From Rallus limicola (taxonomy: Eukaryota; Chordata; Aves; Gruiformes; Rallidae), in contig JAKCOZ010000008.1 in assembly GCA_022605955.1 (NCBI GenBank), forward strand, positions 26,971,083 through 27,035,082: a DNA stretch of 64,000 nucleotides. The letters run 5' to 3'. The translations under genes were made by a program, and so were the position numbers. Below are positions 12,349-26,100 of the stretch, piece by piece. Under the pieces are notes generated by a model that was given only the letters and a program-made list of their open reading frames with translations, was not told the origin of the DNA and did no database searches. Each line of letters opens with the position of its first letter. Position 1 is the stretch's first letter.

Positions 12349-12354
12349 TTTATT
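12349..12354 (-). terminator. Candidate AOX2 poly(A) signal (distal)
   Basis: AATAAA on the minus strand, about 1.75 kb downstream of the AOX2 stop. One of two candidates; no transcript evidence. Confidence 0.3.
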
Positions 12355-12961
12355 GAAGACAGATTGAAGCAATTTCCAGTTAACAGCCCAATGAAATTCC
12401 CAAAGTACTACATTCAAAGATACCCCAAGGGAGATCACATTCAGAGGGAGGATTTTCAACTGACCGCTGAATATCCTGCAAATACTTGTTCAAGGCACTG
12501 ATTGCTTTGGCACCAATTCTAAAATGAGGGCATTTGTCTGAGTCACAATTAAATAAAAAGCCAAGAGTACAAATCACAGATTATGAAAACTGCATTTTAA
12601 GGAAAGGAACACAAAGACATGATAGTTCCTGCTGCCAGCTCCTTGAAGTTCTTGATATCATAAAATTGCAAAGCATATTGCCAGTTGAGCTTTTCTCATT
12701 AGCTGTAGTCTCTCACAATTTACCAAGAGAAATGAACAGGAAAACTTCACCAACATAAGTTAGCAATTCCTCATTACTTATAATATTACTCTATTTGTAA
12801 AGGAATAAGATCTTGTTGTACCTTTACAGATATAGATTAAGTATGATTTCTTTGAGGATGTGTGCTCTGTTCTATACTGTGCTAATTTAAGCCTGCATTC
12901 TCACCCTTAAAATAAAGTCTAGGGCACACAATGATGATGTTAAGTGTGTTCTTAGTGTTTG

Positions 12962-12967
12962 TTTTAT
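12962..12967 (-). terminator. Candidate AOX2 poly(A) signal (proximal)
   Basis: AATAAA on the minus strand, about 1.1 kb downstream of the AOX2 stop codon at 14,099-14,101. Alternative to the signal near 12,350. Confidence 0.35.
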
Positions 12968-13724
12968 TACTTTGAACTATGAAATGTGAAAGTCAAATAG
13001 CAATTTGTACGTATACCTGTATCGGCTCAGCTCAGCCATTTCCTTTTCTCCCTCTCAAACACCTTTGCACTTGCTTTTCAGTCACTTGTCCTCATGGCAA
13101 ATGCTCCATCAAGATTCATATATCTTCCACCACATCACTTTAAAACCTCCTTTCTAAAACTGTGCCTGTCAGAGTGCCAGTCATGGCACAGCTGAACTAA
13201 ACTGCGAGCTGACACACCTGTTTTTAAGGATGAACTTCTACTGTCATTGTTTCAGCCCTGCTCCCCTCCACCTTTTCACCTTGGTCACTTGCTGTGTATC
13301 TGTTATACTTAAGGGCTGATGGTTGCAATGGGCCACCCCATTTCAAAATTAGTATTTTAGGTAGGACAACCATGAGTTTTACAGATGTGGTAATCTGTCT
13401 CCATGTATCTTTGCTCACTAATCTCTGTTACGAACTTCACTCAGAGTTGGCACTGGGAATCTGTCCTGCTATTTAACCCCTCCTACCTCCAGTACACCTC
13501 ACCTTGTGCCTTCTCCTTACCTACAGATGAATGCATCGACTATGTCATACTTTGCCATTTTGCTGGAAAGAAGGAGCAAAACTGGGTAAGGCAATGGAGA
13601 AGAAGAACGAGTGCTGGCAATGTAGTGAATAGCAGTGATTGTATTCCAGCCCTGAGAGAGGGCAAAGTCGATAGTAGTTCAGAGATGTAACAGTATGGAG
13701 CAGGCCTAAGACGGGCTGCCAAGA

Positions 13725-13748
13725 AGCAGACCATTCTATGATTCTATG
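13725..13748 (+). repeat. CR1 3'-terminal remnant
   Basis: The sequence CCATTCTATGATTCTATGG matches the (ATTCTATG)n tail that ends CR1 elements. Only the tail is convincing, though the preceding ~40 bp may belong to it. It lies in the probable AOX2 3' UTR. Confidence 0.55.
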
Positions 13749-14098
13749 GTAACAGCTGTGAATTTCAAACGGGAAGTAGAAGTGGCAAAGTGGTACTATT
13801 TGTGATCTGCTCTTTGTTGCAGATATTTTCAATATTGCATGCAAATTCTTTGAAATACATGGGGTAACTCCAGAACTGCAACAGCACAGCAGGGGACACA
13901 GTATGGTTTAGAAATAAATGTATATTTCAAAAAGAGAGGTTTCTTACTTGTCAGGACAACAGAATTGGTGCTTATATCTTGTTCTACAAAGATGGGTATG
14001 TCTGTGTGTGTAAATATTGCAGATCTACTTGCAGGAATGCTTTCAGTCAGTAAGTGGTAAAGGGGTCACCTGGTTGGTTGATACTTAGGAAAGCAGTA

Positions 14099-14152
14099 TT
14101 AATCTGTATCAATGGCCCATGGCCTATAGGTTCCAGGTTTATCTTTCGGAAT
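14099..14152 (-). CDS. AOX2: AOX2 exon 35 (last), with stop
   Basis: Residues 1319-1335 ([17 protein letters not shown]) and TAA at 14,099-14,101. It keeps the family's PG-x-x-x-PW tail motif. Acceptor TTTCTTTCAG|ATT; the pyrimidine tract is made of a 10-bp tandem repeat. Confidence 0.93.
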   Translation of the reverse strand: MPKDKPGTYRPWAIDTD

Positions 14153-17100
14153 CTGAAAGAAAACATAAGAAAACATAAGAAAACATATCATTTTGCTAAA
14201 GGAAAGAAAACACTGTCATTCAGAAGTGTGTGTTCCTTAACAGCCATTTAAGTGTCATTGCATGCATAGATCCACAGTGTCTCATGTTATAAAAGGTTAT
14301 GAAATCAACCAAAATACTTCAAGTCAACAATGGCACCATTGTAACTGAACAGGCAATTAAGCATATATCTCCATACCACAGGTGAATTCACAGATCAAAA
14401 GCTTCAGATTAGAGGAACTGACATATGAGGTTTCATTATGCAACACGGTTTAATGAGACTACATTAAATCATGGAGACCATGATGTTTTCCAGGAAGTCT
14501 ACATTTCTGAGGACATTCTTGGAGATAAAACTTCAGCTCCTGCAGACTGGATAACACCTTCACCTTTACTTAAATTCTAAGTTGTTACCAAGTTTTTGCA
14601 TAACACTTTGACCACAAAGGTTCTTGATCTTGGTAATGGTTTCTATTAAAATGAGGTGTTCAGTCACTGTGAAAGACTTGGCTGTTGGATCTTCTGCACA
14701 GAAGGAAGAAGAAATGGATGGAATTCACAGCTCCAGCCTCCACATAGCTTGAAGTTGGGGGGATGTCTGGTTGGCTGCCAGTTGAAAAGATAAGGGCCTG
14801 CAGGTTTACCTGACTTAAGGTGCATCCCTTTTTGTAGAGACATTTTCAGCCTAGGATACAACACAGTTGCTCAAACTCAGATCCACGGAGCTTGTTAAGT
14901 TGAAAGCTTTAATTAATGCACCTTGTCACAGTTTGGTCTTGTGTATGCTATTTCCCAGGCCCCCAAAATGTTTGTTTAGTTTTCTTCCTGACTGGATGTG
15001 GACTAAGCAGAGAATGGCTGCTAAATTCTTGCAGTTTATATGTTTGAAAGTTGCTCCTATGCTTTACTCATTTTTTTTTCTCCTCTTCAACTTATAAATA
15101 AACAGACATGTTGAACAAATGACAATATATTAAGTGACTCCAGGTGTATCTACTTTTACAGTGCCAAAAGGATGACAGTCAGAATATAAGTCCCAGAATA
15201 TAAGTCCCATCTTGCCCTCCTTTCTGAAGAAAATCTTCCAAGAACATTGGAAAATAAGACACTGGGATACTTGGTTCACAGTGGAATCAAGTCTAGAACC
15301 AGGAGCAGAGGATGAGTGATAAAGCACACCTACTCTATATCTAGACATAGTCATAGCTCCTAATAGTGATGCAAATAAAGTGACCCTAAAGACAAAGACT
15401 ATAAGCTGAAAAGTACTTTCAAGGGCTTTTAGATAAAAGGAAATACAGAAATTGGAAACATTACACCTGAGGAAACAGCACAGGCTCCTCAGTTCTGGAC
15501 CGTTAGTTCATGTTTCTCTATCACCATAGCAGAGCAAAGTGCCACTGATAAAAATAAGTGCAAAGCTCTCCCAATTGGCATGTTGAAGAAAAGATTTGGC
15601 TCACTGATTAGTCTATTTGCACAATCCATTCAGATTAAAGTGAATGGAGGAGTTTGCTAGTTCACAAAAGGAACAGAAATAACCTTACCATCTCAGTAAA
15701 GACATCATCACAGGCCATGCGAACCCGCTCGACAGTCAAGGGGCTGTTCAGTGTGAAGTCCAGGGGCAGTCCTCTTTCTTTCCGTGCAGCAGCCACCGCC
15801 TCTCGTATGGCAAAGAACACTGAGCTGCCAAGGAAGAATCCAGCTTCACCCACACCCTGGCAGAGGAGAGAGGCAGTTGCAGACATTGGCTTTAGAAACT
15901 GACAGCAGAGAGTTAAATCAACACATCTTCACTGTAGTTATCTGAAACATACTGAATCAGACCAGCTCAGTATTTGGTCCTGTCTAGCATATTTGGATAC
16001 AGCAGTTTACCTTGGATCTCTAAGAACTTCTGAGTCAGAAAAATACACAGACCAGGATTTGGCTGATGGGGATAATTTTAAAATTCACAATGCAGCTACA
16101 CTGTCAAATAAGCTTCCTGCTGGGATTTCAATGCTCATGTTATAAAGGCATGAAATAACTCATGACTTCTCACATAAATGGCCTTTATCTATATCCGAGT
16201 GGACTTAATTATACACGATGAAACAGAGGAAGAAAAACACTCACCCCCACTGGTTCCTTAGCCCCTAGTTTTTGATAATTTTGATAAGAAATGTGCCCTT
16301 TGCCTGTATTTTCTTAATGTAAATGAGTTCATTTACTCATTTACACCATGCAAGGCTGTAAGAGTAGGGAGTGGACATCTGGAAATTCCCCTGCCTTTGT
16401 GTATTGGGTTTGGCTTGATACTTTTATTTCCTTTGATTGCATGTCTGCAGCTTCTGCTTTACTTAAACTGTCTTTATCTCAACTCACAAGTTTGTTTACT
16501 CTTCTGATTCTCTCCCCCATCCCACAGAGGACAAGTGAGCAAGCAGCTCTGTGGGGCTGAGGTACCTTCTGGCATTAAACCACACCTAGGGTGCTTGAAA
16601 AATTTAAGTAAGATCGGTGTGTTTACCTTGGAAGAATAGATAGCAATTGAATTGCATGAATTTGGCAGTAAGTAGACGCAGAACTGCTCAGGAATGTCAC
16701 AGATGGCAGGGATCTTGTATGTATCTGGGCCAAGAGTGAGCTGCTCTCCTTCTGGGGAAAAGTAGATTTCTTCTAACGTATAAAGACCAACACCCTGAAT
16801 GAAGGCTCCTTCAATCTGAACAAAGAAAAAAAGGTATACTTTTACATCTCATTCAGTCATTTTAAAAGATAAAAGCACATATACAATTTGATTTTTTAAG
16901 ATTACACATGAACTGACAAATTTCCTTCCAAAAGTAGAAATTAGCTGACACAGACCAAGACAGGACCAGGCTGTCCTTCTCTGACTTACACAAATATTTT
17001 CAATGGCTCAAGTTCTACTCTTCCTTATTCCTGGCTAAACTCACCGTAACTAGTACTGCTACCTTTGATTTGCTTGGCAAAATTGCCAAAGAGAACTGAG

Positions 17101-20100
17101 TGAAATCCACAGAAATTCCAGCAAAAAGATATTTGTCCAGAGACTAGGACATAAATAGTCTGCTCGCTCTCTTGTATTTCCTAAAAAAGATTTGCCGTTA
17201 GCTAATGAAATTTCTTCTAGAGAAAAACATCTCAAACACAAAGAGACGATAGGTTGGATATGAAGAGAAAACAACAGGATACGAAAACAGCAGGCCAGAC
17301 CAGACCAGACCAAAGGAGGAAGGAGCAAATGCTGAATAGACATTGGGGCTATGACAGGAGTGATGTAAACATTGGTGCAAGGTGAACACAGAATCAAGCT
17401 GCTTAGAAAGAATGATTTGTCAAATTTGGCAGTCCTTCAACCTGAAAAATGAATATAATTTTTTATGCAAAGGGGAAATACATGAGGATGAACTGTAATA
17501 GGATAAATAAGCAGGATAAGAAAGACTTTTAAATGTAGCTCGTATTTTTAGGAGGATTTCCTTTGATTCTGCAAAGAAATTACAAATATTTTCTACACTC
17601 TGAGTTCACCACTACTTTCTTATTTAAAAGCTAGAAATGTTGACACCATTTGTGTCACTATTCAATCTGTCTGTAGGTATCCACATTGTCTCCAGTAATA
17701 CAAAGCTATAGATACAACAGATCATTAAAGAAAGGTGTGTTCCATCTCAATAGCTTTTTCCATTATATCACAGCTGAAGTCAGTGCTGTGCAGCCAGTTA
17801 ACATGTAGCCCTCAGTCAGTAATTCTGGGATAAATTGATCAGAAAAAAATTCATTAGGAGATTCAAGATGCTAATCTTTTGGACATCTCCAGAGGATTGG
17901 ATCTGCTTTTCTTGTCACTTCTCGGATGAACAAGAAGTAGAAAATTTATCCTATTATTATTTATAGCTGCAAATAAAAACAAATACTGCTATATCTGTCA
18001 ATACAGCATCCTTGAGTATTAATGGATAGTGTCACATAGGCTTTGATGTCTATTTAATTGACAATATCAGCAATCATTTAGGCAAAAAAAAAATCACTAA
18101 TATAAAGCAAAACTATGGAAGTTCATACCTGTCCTATATCAATAGCTGGATTGATGCTGTAACAGGCATCCATGACAATGTCTGTTCTGATGTTCTGTTA
18201 AACAGATAAAAGTTACTATAAAGTTATAGTGAAAATACACAACAACAAAGTGATATTGAACAATATATAGTCACCTGTGAAAGACATATTATCAGAAGTA
18301 TTACAAATTTCTTCTGAAACATGAAAGCTACTTGAGACACGCTGTGTTGATGGAAAGTTCATCCAGAAAATGCGTTTTTGTGGTTGTCTGAGAGTTGGAA
18401 TGTCATGCACATCCCATAAATAACAGGACAATCACAAATTCAAGAACAGCTTTGTTGATTGTTCTGTGGAAATTGAATTGCCTGAAATTATGTTTAGCCA
18501 CTTCCTATGTGTTGTTGTGAGTGTGGAAGCACAGTTACCAGAACAGAAGTTCCTTATGCAGGGGAGGGGACAGGGAATAATGTCTTCTGGGCTGTTCTTA
18601 TACAAGGTCCAGTGGTTTCTCCTCCTAAATCCCAACGTCCTTTATTTTAAGGAGATTCACAGGCTGTAGTGGTTCTGGAGTGTAGCTACACATGATGTAG
18701 CTACACATGATGTAGCTACCAGATGTCTGGCAGTCACTGCAGCCAAATGTGCTTTCCCAGGAGCCAGAAGACACTAAATTTGTCTCCACACAATGCCACT
18801 GAGAGCTGTCTCTGCACTAAATTCCCTTTGCAATAGGTGATATTATGTGACTGGCTTCATGTGTCTGTCCAACAGACTCTATCTCTATTCTTAGTGAAAT
18901 AAAGCAAAAGAAAAAAGATGCCATATGAATGTAAGGATCATGGGAAATTCACCCAACTCTACTACAAGTTCAGTGTATTTTTAGACATTACCTTGTGGGC
19001 TCCTGTCAAACAGTCAATTTCTACTTCAGAACATGCAACTCCAAAGAGAAAATATGGGAATGCATGGCCTTTCTTTGTGTCCCAGTTCATGTTTGTAACA
19101 TAACCTCTGGAGGAAGGAAGAACATCCATCAGATTACATGAATTTGATGAAGATTCCCCCCACCCCTTATCCTTGTCCTCACTGTTGAGACCAGTAGGGG
19201 AATCATATAATGTGATATATTATAAACTCTAAGCTAATGATTTTCATAGGATCTCTGTAGTCAAAGACAATCTAGGGTGTAGCACCACTGATAAATATAT
19301 GTTGTGTGGAATGATTTGGGACAATAAGAGGTTTGCAAACCATGATGGTCTAAAATCCCATGTGGGTCTTGTATATCCTACTGTAGTTGGCCTTGCAGAA
19401 GACTCAGTGCATCAACTGTCAAACTAGCTAATGAAGGATATAAAGTGCTTCTGAAATCAAGTAGATTGAAGAGTTCTTCTTGTTAAACACTGCAGTCTCT
19501 GGTCCACCAACTTATTGTTTTTTGTGCTGCAGCTGATACAGCCTTGAGAACCTTGAATGGGGACAGTTTTATCCTTCCTGCAATTTCTTGACAAGGTAGC
19601 ACCTCTGATGACAACAAATTAAAAAAGACTAATGTCTCCTTACTTGAAATAGCCAGTAGCTGAAAGACTGATGCTTTGCTTGTGAGCTTCACTGATCTGC
19701 AAAAGGTATATTCATTATTAAAGAGAGAAAATTAAAAATCTTTACCTAATATTTCAAGAAAAAGCAAGTCTTTAAAAAACATTTTAAAGAAAAAAGAGCC
19801 CTAAGTAAAAGCTTCACATACCCTTGTACACATGACGTATCTTTAGGAAGAGGGGCACTGCAAAATCTCTAAAGTTGTCCAGATTCACCAGGACATTTTT
19901 GCACCACTTGCTTTTAGACTGTTTATTCTCTTCCTTGCTTTGAGTTCACTTCAGAGAGCAAGGCCCCTTCCTCCCTCTGGAACAGTGAGAGCTTTGACTC
20001 TCAACTCATGGGTTTATCATAATTTAATAGTAAGAAAGAAAGAGATATTTACCCAGTCTTCCCATTTGCCATTAGGATTGTCTTTTCGTATGGGATCCAG

Positions 20101-23100
20101 ACGCTTCCAAAGGATCTGACAAGCATCCTAGCAAGGAAGAAGACTGGGCATCATTGACCAAGCCACCAACCCAAATCTATCTACAGTTTTCAAAGCAGTA
20201 CAAGTTCTTGGTGAAGTTTGTTAAATTAATTGTGAGGGCTGTAGCTGCTCGTTTGCTCTCTAACTGCCAGATAGAAAGCAGCACATTGTGAAGAGTGGCA
20301 TTGACATCTGGTCAAATGTAACTGAGGTATATGAATACCAGGCCATCACTGAAATCATCAACAAAACAAGATAAAGAACTTGGCTCTCCTCCTATTTTGA
20401 TTTGGATAGAAAACCATCAGAGCTGGTTCCAAAACATTTAAGTGGATAGGGGTGTTTCAGTATGATTATTTTTAAAAGTACCTGAAATACACCTTATTCT
20501 AAATTTTCCTTTAAATTGTGTTTTAATACAGAATAAAGTGAAGATCCATAAATTTATCTAGCAGTAATCTAAAAAAATTCTCCACGTTTGTAAATCTCAT
20601 AAAGCAAAGCAGAAGGTGGAGACTCTCTTTAACAGTGTTCTGTAACTTGCCTTGATTTAAACTATGCATGTAACATAAACTAGGAGGAGAGATTTTGAGA
20701 AAAAAAGAACTGCAAGCTGCTCAAACCCAAAACTAAGTTAGGAATCCTCAGAGGGACATTCAGCATTCAACAGAACTGATATCTATAAAGTAGAATTTTC
20801 ACAGGCACAAACGTGTTTGGGTTAGTGCTTAGCCACTGTTTAATTTAGGATTAAATGTACTACCTTGCTTCACTAACAGCTCTACTTTTGAAGAAGGGCT
20901 GAAGGACTGACAAGAAGCATGTTTTGCTAAAAAGTATCCTTGGAGAAGAGGTGAAAGGCTGATAAAGAGGAAACATCCTGTCCCAGGAGGTGCAAGAGCT
21001 GGGGCATTGCCAGAGAGGCCTGAAGTCAACAAAAACTGGGTGAAAGGTAAAGGTGGCAGGGGGAGATCTCAACCACACACCCAGTTAAAGGACTATGCAA
21101 ATGACCCCACCCACACCTTCAAGCCTGCTAATTTGAATATGTTTGACCAATAGTAGATGATGCTGTAATTTCTAACCAATTAAGTGTAAATTTAGGTGGG
21201 TTTTTATAATCCTGTGACAAGATAAATATGTTGTCAATTCTGTTTGTGGTGGGCTGGTTTTGTGGAATTACCACCTAGCACCCATCTCTGTGCAGACAGG
21301 GAACAACTCAAATACCTCTGCTCTGCGTGTATATTGGTATACTGCACACTGGGTAAACACCCTGCTTTTGGGACAACAGAACCACTAATTATGTGGAAAA
21401 AAATGTGAATAACTCTTACCTGGACTGCTCTTGCATTGATTTCTGTTCCAACTGATCCTGCTGTGTATTTCCCATTAGGTACGGTTGTTGTGCTGGTTTC
21501 ACAGAAGTGTATATATGACAATGGTATCTGCAGCTCGCGACTGGCAATCTGTAAGGAAAGCAAACAAAAAGATATCCAGCCCTCAAGTCAGGAATTCATC
21601 ATGCCATTCATCTCCCTCTATATACACATACACAGAGAAATGGTCTAATTAAACAGCAATACTATGGTTAGGAAAAATGCTAGTCTTAATCATTCTGTAA
21701 AACAAATATTTTATAAATAAATTCAGGTAATAGAAGATTATTAATTGAGCGAGTAATTACTGCTTTCTCTAATTAGGTTTTGGGTACATATGAAAAGTTT
21801 AGTCAAATTAAAAAAAAAACCAATTTAACTTTCTCCTTCATTGAGTTTCAAATCTCATCTTTATATATTTTATTTTCTATCTCATTTGACATGGCTTGGT
21901 TAATTTGTGTTTCCACCTTACTGTTTTTTACAATGTTCTAATATTCAGATGTTTGTCCAGCTAATTTTGGAGGAGTGGTTTCATTTTAGCTACAAAATTA
22001 CCTATTTGGCACATTATTTTTTTAGCACCATTTACACCAGAAATGCGAATTAACTGTTATCACTGGTTTTGGATATACTACAAAGTTAAATTTGCAGCAC
22101 TTTAACTTTCTCTGCAAAAAACCCCCAAACATTGGGTCATTTTTCATATGGTTTCTATGCTTTAGCTAGTCTGGTAACATTAACATTGCCACAAAGATGT
22201 TCATCTCCTTTCCAGGTCTTGAAAGATTGCTTTTATTATAGCTTTCCTAATTTTTGTCTTCAAAAACAAGCCAATATTGAACTTAGCTTTGTTCTGTCAG
22301 CAGAATTTGCCTATTACACTTCTTAGGGCTGTTCACCCCTTGGATGCAGGTATGTGTCTTGTATGTGCTTTACCCTCAGATGCTAACTCACTCACCTGTA
22401 ACATCTTAGTGTGAATTCCCTGTCCCAGTTCAATTCCACCATGAGTGACTAGCACAGACCCATCTATATAGATGTGGACAAGAGCTCCAGCCTAAAGAAA
22501 AGCCATAGAAACTTGGTAATTTTCTTACTTTATTGAAGGAAGGTGAAGAAAAAGAATGAGGCAAAGACAGATTTAATTGACAAGAATCAGTAAATTCAAA
22601 AGGCCATGGAAATACTCTAGCAGTCTGACAATAACAAACTTTACTGCTTTAAGACAGGGTAGACTCTAAATGAGTTAGTAAGTTATTCAAGGGAGTTCTG
22701 CAGTCATTAGTGTGAATAACAGAAAACTGTGTTTTTCTTCTCGTGAGCCTGGGTGAACTACGAACATACTGGTTCTACCTATGGTGTATGTGCAGCCCCA
22801 GACACTATTCCCTCCTCATCCACAATAAAAGGGAGGATAGAGCAGAATTTGAACCTGGAATCAGGTGCCATTTTGGACAGATGGCAGAGTATTTCTTACT
22901 ATGAATAGCTATAGAACTTTTATTTTAGAAGAAACAATACCTGACTTGTACTTTTATTTTTCTGAAACTGAGGGATCAGTCCTAGTCTTTATTGTTTACA
23001 TGTATCCATACAGGGTAATAAAAACCTGATGTTCATGGTATATAATTTTGATGGAGCAATGATGCAACTGCTCTTCCATTCTCTCTCATAGGCTGTCAAG

Positions 23101-26100
23101 ACAATGGCTTAGAACCTGATTCACTTTCTATTCATATTTTGGTGCAGCCTTGTGCCAACACATGTCTATCTTAACCCAGGACACCCAAGAAGCAGTTAGG
23201 AATGGGAGTGATGAACTTTCATCCATGGTAAAATCAGGAACAAGTAACTTCCCAAGGAATGGTGATGAAAGAAATCTATTCTATACAAGCCATCCACTCC
23301 CATGAAGGAACAAGTGGACAAGAAAGAGGACTAGAAATTCTGTAGACATGTATCATTGTAGCATGCAATCAGCTACTAGCACTTAGAGAGCAAACAGTAG
23401 ATCCTGAGAGGTGAAATACAGCACCTCTGGGACACCTTTTTATTGTTATTAATTCTACATTGAGAAGTAATGCTCATGTGATCTCTTCGGTGTCAACTTG
23501 TGACATTTACAATCAGGTAACATTTTGCTGACAGTTAGCTGATTAAAGAATAAATCTATTTTCTAAAACTCAGATCTAGATTTTTGGAAATTCAGTGTAA
23601 TGCCTGAGCTTTATTCTGAAAGTTTTGGTGAAATGCATGCCTTGTTTTGACATTTTGTATCAGATGAATTGTAATCCCTACATTCAATGTTTCTTTACAA
23701 TGAGAACATTCTGGAATGAAAAAGATAAATCTCTCTCTCTCCATGCTTTTATCTGCAAAGTTGTGCAGAAACAATTGAGATGGAATAAACAACTAACATG
23801 AACTCTATGGATTTTCTTTTTCATGCATTGTACTCTTGTAAACAAACAACAAAGCCAGTTGACTTAACCTGAAACTAATTTTTTTTTTTTTTAACTCATG
23901 GCATGAATTAAAATAAATCAGAACTGGAAAATTTTCCCAGAAATACCACTATCCTGAGCCATAAAAAAATTCAGCAGCTGAGCTTAACCTCACATGTAAA
24001 TGATACTATCTGAACTGTACAGGTGAAAATTTTTATTACAATGGACCATAGTATGGAAGGGTCAAAGTACCACATTTTTACAGTGTTAGCCTTTTGCTGG
24101 ATAAAGGTAGCATGTTGGGAATCAGAAATTCACGTTTCTGTGAGGTGAATAATCATAGAATGGCTTGGGTTGGAAGAGACCCAAGGGAAGCCCAATTAGT
24201 TCAAGCCCTCTGCCTTGGCCAGGTTCATCTTTCACCAGATCATCTTACTCAAAGCCCCCCTCATACTGAGTAAGCATTTATAAAGAGATCAGTCAAAGAG
24301 AGTGATATGCTTTCTGAAACAAAGTATATCTCAGTGGATGATACTTTATGCTAGTCCAGCATGTTGGAATTCTTTTCCCTTTCTTTCCTCTCTGTAGAGA
24401 ACATATTTTATTTTTTGACAGAAAAGTAGAGGTCCTAGATTATAAAAGCACTATATTTAAGAGGTTACCTGATGAAAGTAAGTTGCATTAAATCCAACAG
24501 AAAATTTCATGGGAATGATGGCAATGCCTTTCTTCTTCCAATAATTTTTCGTGTTAAAATCTTCCACCATTACTTTTCGGCTGTAGTAGTCAGACTTGTC
24601 CAAACATTCTTCCCAACACTTCCACAGATTCTCTGCATCAAACTCTTCTTTGAAGGTTGTTAGGTTAACTCCTTTGTACATGTTTATTTCCCTAACCTAA
24701 ACAGAAAGCAAATCTACACAGTGCTGAAAACAAATGTCACCTTATAATATATTGACATACTATATATAATACAATGGCGTGCCATATAATTATGTAAGAA
24801 TATAAGTAATACTCATTGACATTAAACATAATGTCATATCCTTTTTTCCTAAGGCAACCACTGCTCAAAGGACCTGATTTTTTTTTCTCACATCAAATGC
24901 CTGTGAATTTAAGTGGTGTCAGTGGGATTCTTCACAAGGACTACTCAATGCAAAGAAAGATGGTAAACTCAAATTATAAATTAGACAGATAGCAGAAGCT
25001 AAAGCTAAAGAAATGTTTGCCCTTTGGAGATGGGTTGAAAGCCTTCCTGAAATGTGATAGAAGACAGCAAGTAAATGGGAGAGGGAGGAGATTCAAAGAA
25101 ATAGGAAAAATACATGGTTGGTATCCTAGGAAAGTAAAGTTACTCATAAACCACAGCGTGAATATATGAGAGGTAGACATACAGAAGAGGAAAAGCATAC
25201 AGTGGGCTAAGCAACGTGTAAGGAAAGAACAGATCTTGAAGACTGGAGAGGAAATGGCTGGCACACTGTCTCTGAAGGCTGGAGAGACGCCAAAAGTGTC
25301 AAGCTGGTAACTGGGATAACAGGAGCCAGCTAACTAAACTGTTGATAGATGGATGGATAGAAAAGTCAGAGAGACCAGTTCTAAGAGGCTGAGATGCAGG
25401 TGACAGCTGAGCATACAGAAAGTGATATAAACCTGTCCCACAGTACAAGAGATTATGTTGTTCTGACTGTAGCTGGTCGTGTCAGTCATGGGCCAGTTTT
25501 CTCCACTATTATTTGTATTATTTCAATAATTATTCTATGGAAGCATAGGTGCTGAATAAAGAACCATTCAGCACAGGTAAAGTTGCTAGATTTGTTTCTA
25601 CAAGAACTGGCTTAAGCATAAGATGCTTCTGACAATCTAGGTCCTACAATTCTGTTATCCCATGTTTTCTGTTATCCCAGCCTTAGTTCTCTTACCTTCT
25701 CATGTGGTAGGCCAGTTCGGGTCGCCACAGCCACAATACAGGTCTCCATAAACAGACCTGCCTGGGGAAACCCAAACCCTCGGAAGGCAGTATTAGAAGG
25801 CAAGTGAGTCTTGCAGGCATGGCCCCTGACTCGGAGATTGGGGATATTATATGCATTGTCCACTTTCAACACAATGTACTCAATCACCTGTAAGAAGAGA
25901 TTATAGTTGTTCAAATGGCTCCATTGCCTTTAAAAAAGGTAGTGAAACTTAGGAAAGACCCTCAAGATCAATGAGATGTAATTGTTTTAAGGAGGAGTAG
26001 AACTATATGCAGGAGGCCTGGTGTTCTGCTGCTTTTTAAACTGCATTTAAATCACAGAAATGGCATTTAACTCATAGGAATTACAATAACATAAAGAAGC

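Noticed and set aside
12380..12577. Minus-strand 65-codon frame with several Cys, superficially like a small secreted protein
   Set aside because: No signal peptide, no family I recognise, no supporting splice structure, and it falls in the likely AOX2 3' UTR.
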